Positions 12,502 to 24,300 of a stretch of DNA of 64,000 nt are shown here, one piece after another. The position numbers and the translations under genes were made by a program. The stretch spans positions 84,265,626 to 84,329,625 of the forward strand of contig NC_073305.1 in assembly GCF_027595985.1 (NCBI RefSeq), in the 5' to 3' direction. The DNA is from Sorex araneus (lineage: Eukaryota; Chordata; Mammalia; Eulipotyphla; Soricidae). Position 1 is the first letter of the stretch. Each line of letters opens with the position of its first letter. The notes under the pieces were generated by a model, which made no database searches, was not told where the DNA came from, and saw only the letters and a program-made list of their open reading frames with translations.

Positions 12502-12641
12502 TTTTTGTTCTTTTGGAGCCATACCTGGTGATACTCAGGGGTTAATCCTGGCTCTGAATTCTGGAATTACTCCTGGCAGTGCTCGGGGGACAATATAGGA
12601 TGCTGGGGATTTAACTGGGGTTTGCTATATATAAGGCCCAT
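12502..12641 (-). repeat. Old SINE, truncated at its head
   Basis: GGAGCCATACCTGGTGATACTC, GGGGACAATATAGGATGCTGG; the tRNA-like head is missing. Confidence 0.7.
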
Positions 12642-12896
12642 GTTTTATTATTATTGTAGCTTAGGTAACATGTTTGCAGTAGTGTTAATCTTTATGTTTT
12701 TGATATGCAAGAGTACTGTATCTTTTTTATCACCCAAGATCCTCCATCACTGGAAGAGAGAAGTAATGTCTTATGTTACTCGGGTTAGTCTCCCTAGTAC
12801 CCCACCCCATTACACCCCCGTTCTCTCTCCCTATTGCAAGGTAATATGCTTTGTAACCAAAGGTCAAGCGTTTATTCTTTTTCTTCCTCTCTTGAG

Positions 12897-13560
12897 ATTT
12901 ATTGGTCTCTGAAGCAAGATCAGTGGGAGAACTTACATGGTGGTGCTGGAATTGATATGTGGGGGTGCCACTGCTATTAGTATTGGGAAGTGGGGGTAGG
13001 TAGCACACCCCAAATCCAAGAAAGCTGGGAGATTTCAGTTGCAAAACCTTCATATTCAAACTTTGAACAGGTTAATATCTCAGTGAGGTCCATCCTGAGA
13101 TGGTGGAGTCAGGCTGGGGGTATGGCGGCAATTTTGGGCTGTAGAAGCAAGTGGCTCCCGGGGACTCTGCTTGGGTGGGCACAGGCCAACCCCCCACCCC
13201 CAGTTTACCCTCATCTGTTCAGCCTTGTGTGGGTCCGAGATTAACTTCGGCATTTGATCTCTTTAGAGATTTAATTATGGGTCTCTGAAGTAGCTGATAA
13301 ATGAGCTTGTATAGCTGAGCCAGAGGTGGTTTGTGGGCATGGCTCCCACATACCTAGCTTTTGGCTATTTAATTTCTTGAGAAACTTGGTCCCAAATTGT
13401 CTGGCCAGTGGCACAGCAACAATTTTGGGGTATTAGGAAGCCTGAAGGCACCATCAGGCTGCTGATGCACTTGCCCCACAAGTACAGCTTGATCTGCCTG
13501 AGGCACCATATCAAACTATTGTTTTATACTAAATATTCCCTTGTTTTGTTTCTCTTAGAG
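12897..13560 (-). repeat. Older element with internal repeated units
   Basis: GATTTA...GGTCTCTGAAG occurs near 12896 and 13268, and CGGCAATTTTGGG / CAACAATTTTGGGG near 13126 and 13417, so two diverged units of 300-370 bp lie in tandem. The architecture is like the composite elements at 17.6-20.3 kb. Family unknown; strand guessed from similarity. Confidence 0.4.
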
Positions 13561-13694
13561 CATCAAGTGAGTGAGGCTATCTTGTATTTGTCCTGTCTGT
13601 GAATTACTTAACACAATACTCATCACTTTCATCCAAGTTACAATGAACTATAAGATTTCATCTTTTCTTATATTTTTCTTAACATGCTACATTT

Positions 13695-13872
13695 TTTTTT
13701 TTTTTTTTGCTTTTTGGATCACACCTGGCGATGCTCAGGGGTTACTCCTGGCTTTGCTTTCAAGAATTACTCCTGGCGGTGCTCAGGAGACCATATGGGA
13801 TGCTGGGAATCGAACTAGGGTCGGCCCCTTGCAAGGCAAACACCCTGCCTGCTGTGCTATTGTTCCAGCCCC
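13695..13872 (-). repeat. SINE, poly(A) family, full length
   Basis: Exact 14-bp target duplication AACATGCTACATTT (13681-13694, 13873-13886). Confidence 0.93.
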
Positions 13873-13894
13873 AACATGCTACATTTCTTAACAT

Positions 13895-14945
13895 GTTTTA
13901 AGTGTACTTAACATGATAACAAACATACTTTTAATTTTTAATTAATCTGATACTTAGCATGACACATCCATTTTTTTTAGTTGATTAATATTCTACTACG
14001 TGACATTCTATCTATACCACAACTTCTTTCTCTTGCTGAACTTTTGTGAGCGTTTTATATATTTTGAGTTTTGGTATACAGATATTTCCACATTCAATAG
14101 GGTATCTTTTGTCATGCAAAAAGTTTCAGTTTTATATAGTTTCTTTTATTATTTTTTGTCTTAGATACAATGTTCTTGACCATGAAATGAAACGGTTGAA
14201 GACATCTCAGAGGTTCATATCCTGGAGAGTGATGCTTTTGTTTTCCTCAATGTATTTAATGAATTCTGGTATAATCTCCAGGTCTTTAATACACTTTGAG
14301 TTAACTTTTTCTATATGGTGTGAGGTACAGATTGTTTCTTCCATTTCCCCCCCACCTTGTTGTATAACTGTTGAGTTTTTCTAACACTTTTGTTGAAAAG
14401 TCTTTCCACGGCTCCACTTTATGCATCTTGCTTCTTTAGAATAGACAACACATACACATGAGAATTTATGTCTAGGCTCTCAGTTCTATTCTTTAGTTTG
14501 AGAGTCTTCCTTTATTGCAGCTTCACGGTTTTGATTACTATAGCTTTATAGAAAATGCAATCCTTCCTATCAATTTTTTTCTCAGAATAGCTTTGAAAAT
14601 TTTGATTCCATACAAATCTTAGAAGAATTTGTTTTAAGTCCTTGCAGAATAGCATCAGAATGTTAATAGGGATTTCCTTAAATCAGCATTAATGCTTTAT
14701 TTAGGGTGATATTTTTAGAACAATGTTAATCCTTCCAATCCATAAATATGGGACATTTTTCCACTCCATGGTCTTCACATATTTTTTTCTATAATGCCAG
14801 TTTTCAATGTATAAATCTTTCACATCCTTTGTTGATTCTTATATATCTATTATTTTGTTCTCAATGACAACCACTACTGGTATGCCATAAATTTATGTAT
14901 CATTATATGTGAATAAACATTTGCATTTTTCCCTAGGAGTTGGTT
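13895..14945 (-). mobile_element. L1 ORF2, antisense
   Basis: GTATCTTTTGTCATGCAAAA, TTCTGGTATAATCTCCAGGT and GATTACTATAGCTTTATAGA are the complement of conserved L1 ORF2 sequence. Many breaks. Confidence 0.65.
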
Positions 14946-14969
14946 ATTACTTGCTATAGATGACCATAT

Positions 14970-15163
14970 ATAATTTTTTGTTTTTGTTGTGGTTTTGGCT
15001 TCTGGGGGTCACACCTGGCAATACTCAGGGGTTACTCCTGGCTCTGCACTCAGTAATCACTCATGGCAGTGCTCGGGGGGCCATATGGGATTCTGGGAAT
15101 CAAACCCTTGTTGGCTGCATGCACGGCAAATGTCCTACCAGCTGTGCTATCACTCCAGCCCCC
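14970..15163 (-). repeat. SINE, poly(A) family
   Basis: GGGGTCACACCTGGCAATAC ... GCTATCACTCCAGCCCC. Confidence 0.88.
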
Positions 15164-15182
15164 ATTCATATACAAATATATA

Positions 15183-15359
15183 TTTTTCTCTTTTTTTGGG
15201 GGGGTCACACCCTATGTTGCACAGAGGTTACTTTTGACTTTGTACTCAGAAATTACTCCTGCCAGTGCTAGGGGGAACCATATGGGATGCTGGGAATTGA
15301 ACCTGGGTTGGCTTCGAGTAAGACAAACACCATACCCGCTATACTATCGCTCCAGCCCC
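15183..15359 (-). repeat. SINE, poly(A) family
   Basis: TTTTTTTGGGGGGGTCACACC ... ACTATCGCTCCAGCCCC; lies 20 bp from the previous SINE, same orientation. Confidence 0.88.
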
Positions 15360-15384
15360 TCATATAAAATTTTTTTAATAAATA

Positions 15385-15480
15385 ATTTTTACTTTATTTT
15401 GCAATGCCAGGAATAAAACCCTGGTCTCATTAATGTAAAGCATGTTGCTTTACCACTGAGTCACATCCTTATATATGTAT
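15385..15480 (-). repeat. Fragment of a different tRNA-like SINE
   Basis: GGAATAAAACCCTGGTCTC ... GCTTTACCACTGAGTCACATC: a tRNA-like head with another sequence. Weak. Confidence 0.4.
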
Positions 15481-16059
15481 TTTTTAATTTGAGTATATAT
15501 AAAGTAGATATTAAGTTAGGGGGACTATAGCAGTTATTTCAGAAGGTCATAAAGTAAGTATTTGGAGAAACAATATATGATCTGGAAAGAAGCTATTTTG
15601 CTGAAGCAAGGTTCTAAAGTTCAGATACCAGCTCAAACCGAAAGGTTAGGTTAGAGCCACCCCCTCCCACTCCTCACTCTCCTCCCTCCCTCTCTCCCCA
15701 CTTTCAACAAGAATAAAACACCAGTAAGATTGTTAATATCACCAGAGTTCAAAGTCTTTTTCCTAGACTTTTATTTGCAACAGAGAGCTCCAAACTAAGG
15801 TGATTTGGAACCACCCTCTCCACAACCTTCCTGACCCCATCCCCAGGTAACTAGCTTGCCAAATCTGCTGTGAGGAGCGTGTTCAGACTTCACCAGTCCA
15901 AACATCCTTGGACACTCACTCCACTGACTGCTTCCGCCCTGTGGTTCCCCTTTGCACTTTACCACAACACATAAAATGATGTGAATATATGCATATATAT
16001 ACATGAAGAATTTGTATAGGATTTGCAAATGTCATCTAAAGAAATTATTCCAATATGTA

Positions 16060-16720
16060 TTTCACAAAGACTATCACCAATCCAGTTCTGTTACATTTTG
16101 TGTATTCAGTCCTTTTGTTTTGAATTCTTGTTCTTGGGAAGTGGCATCTCACAGTGGATTTAATTTGTATTTCTAAAGTTACTAATGATAATCATTGTTT
16201 TATATCATTATTTTCCATTTGTATATATTATTTGGTGAAGCATCTCTTCCAGACTTTCGGTAATTTAATGAGTTATTTTATTGACTTTTGAGAGTCATTA
16301 CATACTCATGAAATAGTCCTTTTCTTATGAAGATTCTTTTTATTTTTTTTTTGCTTTTTGGGTCACACCCCGCAATGCACAGGGGTCACTCCTGGCTCAT
16401 GCACTCAGGAATCACCCCTGGCGGTACTCAGGGGACCATATGGGATGCTGGGATTTGAACCCGGGTCGGCCGCGTGCAAGGCAGATGCCCTACCCACTGT
16501 GCTATCACTCCAGCCCCCATCTTATGAAGATTCTTTATAAGTAACTTTTTGTAGTTTGTAACTTGTCTTTTTATTCTCTTAACATTTTTTAGCTACTAAA
16601 CACCATTTTATATTGATTATTTTAGAATTGTAACTATTGATTCACTGTTTGTACTACAAGCCATTATTAAAATTTATTAAATTTCATAAATTAACACATA
16701 AAATATATTATTTATTTTAT
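16060..16720 (-). mobile_element. L1 ORF2, antisense, split by a SINE
   Basis: GTGGCATCTCACAGTGGATT and TTGTATTTCTAAAGTTACTAA are antisense L1. A SINE at 16340-16520 with a 16-bp target duplication interrupts it. Confidence 0.55.
16340..16520 (-). repeat. SINE, poly(A) family, full length
   Basis: 16-bp target duplication CTTATGAAGATTCTTT (16324-16339, 16521-16536); sits in an antisense L1. Confidence 0.93.
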
Positions 16721-16721
16721 G

Positions 16722-16980
16722 TAGCACTGTTGCACTGTCAGCACTGTCATCCTGTTGTTCATCGATTTGCTCGAGTGGGCACCAGTAATGTCTTCATTGT
16801 GAGACTTGTTGTTACCGTTTTTGGCATATTGAATATGCCACGGGTAGCTTACCAGGCTCTGCCGTGCAGGCGGGATACTCTCTGTAGCTTGTCAGTCTCT
16901 TTGAGAGGGATGGAGGAATCAAACTCGGGTTATCTGCATGTAAGGCAAACACCCTACCTGCTGTGTTATTGCTCCAGTCT
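16722..16980 (-). repeat. SINE, RTE-tailed family
   Basis: GCACTGT repeats (tail complement), CATCGATTTGCTCGAGTGGG, TTTGGCATATTGAATATGCC, then the complement of the head to GCTCCAGTC. Confidence 0.88.
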
Positions 16981-17094
16981 AATGTTAACTGACTAACATT
17001 TATTTTATGTAAATATATTTAATAAACATCTATATATAACTGAATAATCACATTTTATTAATATTTGTGAAAGATGCCATTTAAATATTTTTTC

Positions 17095-18870
17095 TCCTTT
17101 TTAAAATTCAATTAGTGAGATAGTTACAAATATGTTCAAGATTGGATTTCAGTCATATAATGTTCCAACACCCGTTTCACCATTGTACATTTTCTACTAC
17201 CGATGAACCCACTCACTACCAATGACCCCAGGGAGCAGGATGAAAAGCTCCACGCCCCCCCCCCCACCAGCCTGTCTTTGTGGCAGGCAGTTTTGTTCTT
17301 TCTGTCTCTCTGTCTCTGTCTCTATCTCTCTCTCCTTTTATTGGCATTATGGTTTGCAATACAAATAGTGAAAAGGTTATCATGGATATCCCTTTACCTA
17401 CTTTCAACACTCAGTTCTTGCCCAGAGTGATCATTTCTATTATTGTCGTACTGGTCTCTTCTTTATCTTAATTGCCCTTTACTTCCCACATACTTGTGGC
17501 ATGTTTCCAACCATTGATCAGTCCTTCTGGCCCGTTTTATTCCTGGCTTTGAATATTAGTAATCTCATACTGCTTTTTAAAAAATTTTTATTGAATCACC
17601 ATGTGGAAAGTTACAAAGTTCTCAGGTTTATGTCTCAGTTATACAATATTCAAACACCCATCCCTTCACCAGGGCCCATATTCCACCACCAAAAACCCCA
17701 GTATACCCCCGGCCCATGCCCCCCATCCCCAACTGTATAACTGATGAATTTCACTTCATTTTCTCTTTACCTTGATTACGTTCCATATTTCAACACAAAA
17801 CTCACTATTGTTCTTGGAGTTTCCTGCCAAGAAAGACAACCCTACTACCAAGGAAGCATTTGATAGTTTTCCATTGCTGAGAATGAAGAGATATGTAGCC
17901 CCACTGCTCCAAGTACATAACTTTTTTTTTCCTTTTTCCTTTTCCTTTTTTTTCCCCCCTCATCCCCCTTCCCATGCCTCATAGTATGGTGGACGCCATG
18001 CCGAGTTTCTCCCTGAAAATGGGAAACAACTGGGAAAGAGGGATATTTCCTCTTCTCGGCCAGCGTGGGGCTGTTGCTTAGTTCACAGTCCAGAGAAGTG
18101 GCTGCTACTTTAATAACCTTCAATATTTCAACAAACACTCACTGTTATTATTTGGAGTTTCCCCCCAAGTCAGACCTGTTAAAAAGGAACCGTTTTACAT
18201 TGCTGGCAATTATAGATGTTTTGGATTTCTGTATAAAAGCCAGGGAAAATTCTGCCAGAAATTGCATAGCCCAGCTCATAGTCCCAGTGCATTGCTGTAA
18301 GAAGTCTCTGGAATCAAAGTCTTTAGGCGCAGAGGGTCCGTTTCACTCTCAGCAGCTCCAAATTTATCTGGGCCGAGGGTGTGCCGGTTACACCCACTTC
18401 CCATGGTTCCCTAGGAGCCCCAAGTGTAAAAATCATATACCTCTGGGTTAGGAGTCTTAGAAGATGGCTCCTGCCATGTGGATGCTGCTGCTGCCACCAG
18501 TTTCCGTGCAAGAAGACAGGGGGGGGGAAAGATCCACCCCCGGGCAGTACGGAGTTGTAGCCCAGTTCACAGTCCCAGTGCATTGCTACAAGAAGCTGCA
18601 CTGGATGCCTGAATGTGTTAGGTCTCTGGAATCAAAGTCTTTAGGCGCAGAGGGTCTCATACTGCTTTCTGTTTTTTAATCCCACAAATGAGTGCGGTCA
18701 TTCTCTACGTTTCCTCCTTTGGACCACTTCACTCATCATGTCGGTGCATTTATAAGTAAATTTCATGACTACGTTTTTACTAACAGCTGTGTAGTATTCC
18801 ATTGTGTAGATGTACCATAGTTTCTTTATATAGTTGTCTATTCTTGGGCAGTTGGGGCAGTTGGGTTCTT
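17095..18870 (-). mobile_element. L1 3' end, antisense, split by a composite element
   Basis: Pieces 17095-17576 (3' UTR complement, TTTCAGTCATATAATGTTCC) and 18655-18870 (CTTCACTCATCATGTCGGTG, GTGTAGTATTCCATTGTGTA) are colinear once the insertion at 17577-18654 is removed. Confidence 0.75.
17577..18654 (-). mobile_element. Composite non-autonomous retroelement, copy 1
   Basis: A 1078-bp insertion bounded by an exact 14-bp target duplication TCTCATACTGCTTT (17563-17576 and 18655-18668) that splits an older L1 in the same orientation. The 3' end (left) has an A-run and an L1-like terminal sequence. Upstream it repeats a unit of about 340 bp: CAACA...ACTCACT near 17790 and again near 18130, AGTCCCAGTGCATTGCT near 18280 and 18567. 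No coding frame. Confidence 0.8.
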
Positions 18871-20328
18871 TTTTTAAATTTATTTTATTGAATAACTATG
18901 TGGAAGGTTACAAAGTTCTCAGGGTTATGTCTCAGTTATATAATACTCAAACACCCTTCCCTTCACCAGTACCCATATTCCACCACCAACAACCCCAGTA
19001 TACCTCCTGTCCCCTACCATCCCCAAACTCCCACCCACGTAAGTGATAGATTTCACTTCGTTTTCTCTTTACCTTGATTACATTCCATGTTTCAACACAA
19101 AACTCACTATTTTTGTTGGTTTCCCCCCAAAAAAAAGACAGTCCTACTGCCAAGGAAGCATTTGATAATTAGTTTTCCATTGCTGAGAATGAAGAGATAT
19201 TAAGTCCCACTGTTCCAAGTACATAACATTTTTTCCCCTCCTTCCTGTGCCACCGATTTCATGCCTGCTTAGTATTCCTCATAATATGACTGACACCACG
19301 TCGCCCAACAAAGGGAAAAAAAAAACCAGAAAGAAGGTTATTTCCCATCCTCAGCCGTGTGGGACTTAGTTGACAGTCTAGCAGCATGTCTGCAAGCAGT
19401 TTCTGGGACCAAAAGTAGTCTAGTTAGTTTCAGGATTCTGGTATATCAGCAGCTAGGTGACCACACAAAAGTGTGGCTACCCGGGTGGAATTTTGGTGTA
19501 GTGTGCCCTGGTATCGGCCCCGGCTTGAGACTGCCCAAGTGTCCCGCTGTTCCAAGTACATAATAATTTTTTTTCCTTTTATCCTGTTCCTTTGCCACCA
19601 AGTTCATGCCTGCTTGATAGGCATCATAATATGGCTGACACCATGCCGCATTTCTTTCTGAGAAAGGAAGAGATCCGAGAAAGAAGGATATTTCTTCTCC
19701 TCGGCTCGAGTGGGGTTATGGCTTAGTTTACAGTCTAGAGAGATGGTTGCTACTTTGATTACCTTCATTATTTCAACAAAAGACTCACTATTCTTGTTTG
19801 GATTTCTCCCCCAAAGTCTGACCTGCTAAAAAGGAACAATTTCATGTTGCTGACAATTAGGAGATATTAGGTGGCACGGCCACAGTTTTGGATTTCTGTA
19901 TGAAGTCCACGGAAAATTCTGCCAGAAATTACATCACTGCAAGCTTTTACTCCCCTTTTGTGGTGGTCATAATATGAAAAAGCCTAGAGAGAGAAATCCT
20001 TCCCCGCTGTCGCAGCATGGGGTAAACTCTCAGTTCACAGTCTGGAGGTATTTCAGTGGGCTGCTGGTGTCCAAAGTAGTTCATTCGGGCTCCGCGATCT
20101 TGCTCGAGCGGCAGCAGCAGCGGAAAGGACGTGCACGTGGGTCCGCTGGGCTTAAGAATTGGCAGAGGATGGAGCCGGTACTCCCCCATCGCCCCCTGGG
20201 ATCTTCCAAAAGTCCCCCAGCAGCTGGGCTGGTGCCTCCATTTTGTGCTTAAAAAGCGGTGATCGCTATGCTGTGCCCAGGAGGGAAGGGTTGAGAGAGA
20301 AAGAAAAAAAAGAGAAATACCCGGGCAT
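18871..20328 (-). mobile_element. Composite non-autonomous retroelement, copy 2
   Basis: Same 3' end and unit type as the element at 17577-18654, but longer (about 1.46 kb) with roughly three units (GTTCCAAGTACATAA at about 19214 and 19550; the ACTCACT motif near 19094 and 19774). Its 5' part (20030-20260) is GC-rich. A possible imperfect target duplication is TTGGGTTCTT / TTGAGTTCTT (18861-18870, 20329-20338). Confidence 0.7.
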
Positions 20329-20338
20329 TTGAGTTCTT

Positions 20339-20859
20339 AACAGCATTTTCAAGAACAGAATCTTACTGACATTTATCAAGTTCAATTTACTGATTTATAA
20401 TGTTAAAAATTGCTTTTGATATTATGTACAGTAGTTTTTTCACCAGAAAGTTATCAATCAAACTATAAGAAAGAGATGAAATGTCTAAAAGCAAAAATGT
20501 CAAATTAAAAAAAGAACTTAATTTTTTTAGCTCCCTATATTTATGTGAATAGTCTAACTAAGGTTAAGTATGAATATAAATAATAATTACATAATGCAGT
20601 TTTAAAGTAGGTTATTTTGAAAGCTAACTAATTTCACCTAAAGAAGAGACCATAAGACAAAGGTAGATGTTAGTCTTTGAATTTATTCTTTATGAAGAGG
20701 TAAATATACTTCACTAAGAATGTCAAAAGGATTAAAGTCTTTATCATTTTCTTTAGCATATATTTTTTCAGGAATCATATTTTCTTCATCTTGATGCAAA
20801 GGTTTAGTGACTTAATGGCTACACAACTTTCAAAACCTTCAACTTAATTCAATTCACGA
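20339..20859. other. Sequence downstream of CRISP2
   Basis: AT-rich, no gene. The CRISP2/CRISP3 paralogous similarity fades out here. Confidence 0.55.
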
Positions 20860-20879
20860 AGTTTAAAGTACTAGATATT

Positions 20880-20885
20880 TTTATT
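20880..20885 (-). terminator. CRISP2: Polyadenylation signal AATAAA for CRISP2
   Basis: Canonical AATAAA on the minus strand 324 nt after the stop codon. It is the nearest perfect signal I see after the stop; use is inferred. Confidence 0.5.
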
Positions 20886-21076
20886 AAAACTCAAAGTTAA
20901 CACTGACTGTGCTACCTTTATAAATCACTGCATGAAAGAGATTTCTGTAGATATCCATGAGAGAAAGACAAATTAGTGTTTGGAATCAAATCTCTTAACA
21001 ATGGTCCTATAATTTCACCTCTGAAATGCATCTATTCTGCAGCCCTCTCCTCTTAGTCCTGCTTAATGTATGTTGG

Positions 21077-21190
21077 TCCGTCAATTTTGTTTTCACATAG
21101 GTAAGTAGCTTCACACTTCTTGTCAAAATTGATGCTCATAGCCAGCTACTGTCTTCAAGGAATCAAAGTTACTAAGGAGATCTCCATGTG
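21077..21190 (-). pseudogene. Decayed tandem copy of the last CRISP2 exon inside the 3' UTR
   Basis: It aligns with the functional last exon at an offset of 134 bp (for example ATGGAGATCTCCTTAGTAAC against ATGAAGATCTTCTTAGTAAC) through to AAAATTGACGGA against AAAATTTACTGA. In the family frame three cysteines are lost (SNF for SNC, GY for GC, TY for TC). A 2-base deletion creates a stop after EHQF, and no acceptor motif is kept at its head. It starts about 20 bases after the true stop codon. Confidence 0.88.
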
Positions 21191-21208
21191 CAATGCATGT
21201 TGCTCATT

Positions 21209-21336
21209 TCAGTAAATTTTGTCTTCACATAGGCAGGTAGCTTTGCACTTTAGCTTGAGCATTTCATGTTCACAGCCAGCTGTTGACTTCAAGGAATCAC
21301 AGTTACTAAGAAGATCTTCATGTTCACAACTATTGG
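21209..21336 (-). CDS. CRISP2: CRISP2 last coding exon (ICR domain) with stop codon
   Basis: 128 nt including TGA at 21211-21209, acceptor GTTTCAG. It encodes [34 protein letters not shown] and LCEDKIY, the six-cysteine ICR domain, which in other CRISPs modulates ion channels. Confidence 0.96.
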
Positions 21337-24300
21337 CTGAAACAAAACAGATTAATTATTTCATTATAATTTTACTCAGTATAAAGCAGTCTATATATTC
21401 CATATGAAGAAGGGTGTTAGAAGACAGTTTAGACAAGTGTAGTTTACCCTGTGAGAAGAGAAAATTAACCACTTTTTAATTTTAAATACATAGCACTGTA
21501 GCACTGTCATAGCGCTGTCGTCCCGTTGTTCATTGATTTACTCAAGTGGGCACCAGTAACGTCTCCATTGTGAGAATTGTTGTTACTGTTTTTGGCATAT
21601 CAAATATGCCATGGGTAGCTTGCCAGGCTCTGCCGAGTGGGTGGGATACTCTCGGTAGTTTGCCAGGCTCTCCAAGACGGACAGAGGAATCGAATCCGGT
21701 GGGCAGTGTACAAGGAAAATGTCCTACCTGCAGTGCTATCACTCCAGTCCTGTTTCTAAAATTCCCAATAGTCCTTGGGGGACCATGTAGTGCCAGATAC
21801 CGAGCCCAGACTGCCTACACGCAAAGCATGTATTCAGCCTATATTTTTGGCCTCTACTTTGGGAAGTTTCTTAATAAAAAGAAACTAAATGATCAATGCT
21901 GTATAATAGCAAGATAAATACTTCAAACTTACTGCACAGTCCTTTGTCACAGTTATTAGGGCAACTGGCACAAGGTGTTCCACTGAGGTAAGGGGTGTTC
22001 TTTTTCATTACGTTATTCCCACTGCAATTTCAAATATGTAATGTCAAATATTTTTCACATCGTCTGGTTTTATTCCAAGGGCAGCACCATTAAACAAATG
22101 TACACAGCTATTAAATCTTTCACTCTAACAAACCGAAAAATTGTAATTCCCAATGTGAAACAATAAAAATTATAGTTACCAGTGTGTAATAATTGAGCAT
22201 TACTCATACATGGACCTATAGCTTTGACTATTAATTGGTAAACTGAGAAAGTAGGTTCGGAACAGTTAGAATCTAAATTTCTGAGTGTATTGTAATGCTG
22301 TAACCCATTTTCATTTCCTAGTAGAATTAGCCAAATTCTGTGTAAATCTGTGTAGCCAAGGTACTGGTTAGGGATCTGTTCTACATATCCTCTCAAGAGA
22401 CAGGAGAAGACCCTAAAGGAGTCGGAAAATAATATTCAATGGTACTATCATTTTGTTTATTTGAAATGTGGTAAAATACCACTGTCATCTATATGTTAGG
22501 GAAAGTAAAGAAACAATATTTATAAACTTTTTCACTTTAAAATGGAATTAGCATAGTATTTAATGATGTTTACATTTGTGTAATGAATAGGTTAGAGAAA
22601 CTTTGTGAGTTTCAGAGGGTGTGTAAGGGAATTTTTTCATTTACTGTTTCTTTTTATTTGGTTTTTGGTCCATCTGTGTCTTTGCTTAAGGCTTATTCTT
22701 ACTCAGAGATTACGCCTGGCAATGCTCAGGGAACCCTATGCAATAAAAATGTGGGGATTTAACCAGGGTTGGCCATGTGCAAGGCAAACACCTTATCCCT
22801 GGTGCTATCTCTCCATCATGTCTATGAAATTTTTAGGTTTACTAAAAAGAAATGTTAATTTAAAATTTTTTGATAAATACCAATATCCAGGGTGCAGTCA
22901 CCCTACAGTGAATTCACTGACACTTAATATCTTTTTTTGGGGGGGTCACACCTGGCAATGCACAGGGGTTACTCCTGGCTCTGCACTCAGAAATTACTCT
23001 TGGAGGTGCTCAGGGGACCATATGGGATGCTGGGAATCGAACCCAGGTTGACCGTGTGCAAGGCAAACGCCCTATCCGTTGTGCTATCGCTCCAGCCCCT
23101 GATACTTAATATCTTAATAGTCATCTAATTCATTTGAAAATAGACAAAATCTCAATAGTGTTCTGTCAGCCAAAGATGTGAGAAGAAGCATTGGAATTTC
23201 ATCCTCCTATACAGAACAGAGGTATATGTGTGTATGTCTTTAGAAAAATCATGAAAAAGATATAAAAGGGTCCTGGAAGTTCTCACCTTGTTTTTCCTTA
23301 TTATTCATTCCAAATGTCCCATTTGATGCTTTGTCCTATATGTCCCCCTCCCATAGCTAGTTGGTGAGTGTAGATTACTAGGCCTTTTGATTCTATTAAA
23401 TCCTAATAAATGCTAGCAGGAAGAGGACTTTGGAGGTTATAATCCTCAAACATACAAATATACACGTGCTATCTATATCCTAAAATAATTCTTATAGGAG
23501 GATTAGTTTTGGCAGGAATTTCAAACAGATGTATTGAAAATTAGGTCTTTAACACAGCCATAGATTTATTGAAATAACTTTAACTGCATTGCTCTGTGAA
23601 AGAAACTGTTGCTATAATTCAAGATCTCAAGAGATGTTACATTATAAAGTTTTGTAAAAAATTCTGGAAGCAAGAACTTAAGGTCTTATCTTTTCCTGGA
23701 CTCTTAAAATATGGAACTCTTAAGAACACTTTGAGAACCAAAGAATGAATAGATAAATCATTTATGAATGGTTGAATCATTTTTAATGGTAATAATGATA
23801 GTGACTTTTCAAGGTAAGCAAAAACCTTTTCAAATTGAGGGCCAAAATCTCAATATGGAATCCCTACTTGTTACTCCACTTCTATCTCTTGCTTAAAAGT
23901 TAAATTTATTTACTTTCTTTAAGTTTCAAATGTTATGATATAGAATTTAAGATATTTATACTCTATATGCATATGAAATAGCCTAGGATCAGAGGGAAAC
24001 ACAATAAGAAAAACATAGTACTATATATAAGGGAATGTTTCAAATGTTATACTTTGAACTGAGAACTTGGTTTCTATTAAACTATCTTACTTTTAAAATG
24101 TAGTTTCAAAGTTATATCTCTTCTTTTTATTGAAACATGCTTTTCACTGCTCATTAGCAAATAATAATTATGATGGAAGTTTTGACATTAAAATATCAAG
24201 TATATACTCACGCAGGACAGTATTGGCAAACATAAAAATATTTTAGGTTCTCTTGATTAGGACAATAGGCAACTCCACATCCAACACGGTAAGATGAGTA

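Larger units (their letters stand above)
20860..21208 (-). other. CRISP2: CRISP2 3' untranslated region
   Basis: From the stop codon to a minus-strand AATAAA (20885-20880) is about 330 nt, a plausible last exon tail. It contains a decayed copy of the last coding exon (21077-21190). The sequence around 20835-20900 resembles that around 52403-52470 downstream of the CRISP3-like gene, including a shared AATTCAATTCA core. The cleavage site itself is inferred. Confidence 0.6.

Noticed and set aside
1-20800. A third CRISP gene or RHAG exons expected near CRISP2
   Set aside because: No GHYTQ/CQYCP-type exon or other recognisable exon was found on either strand.
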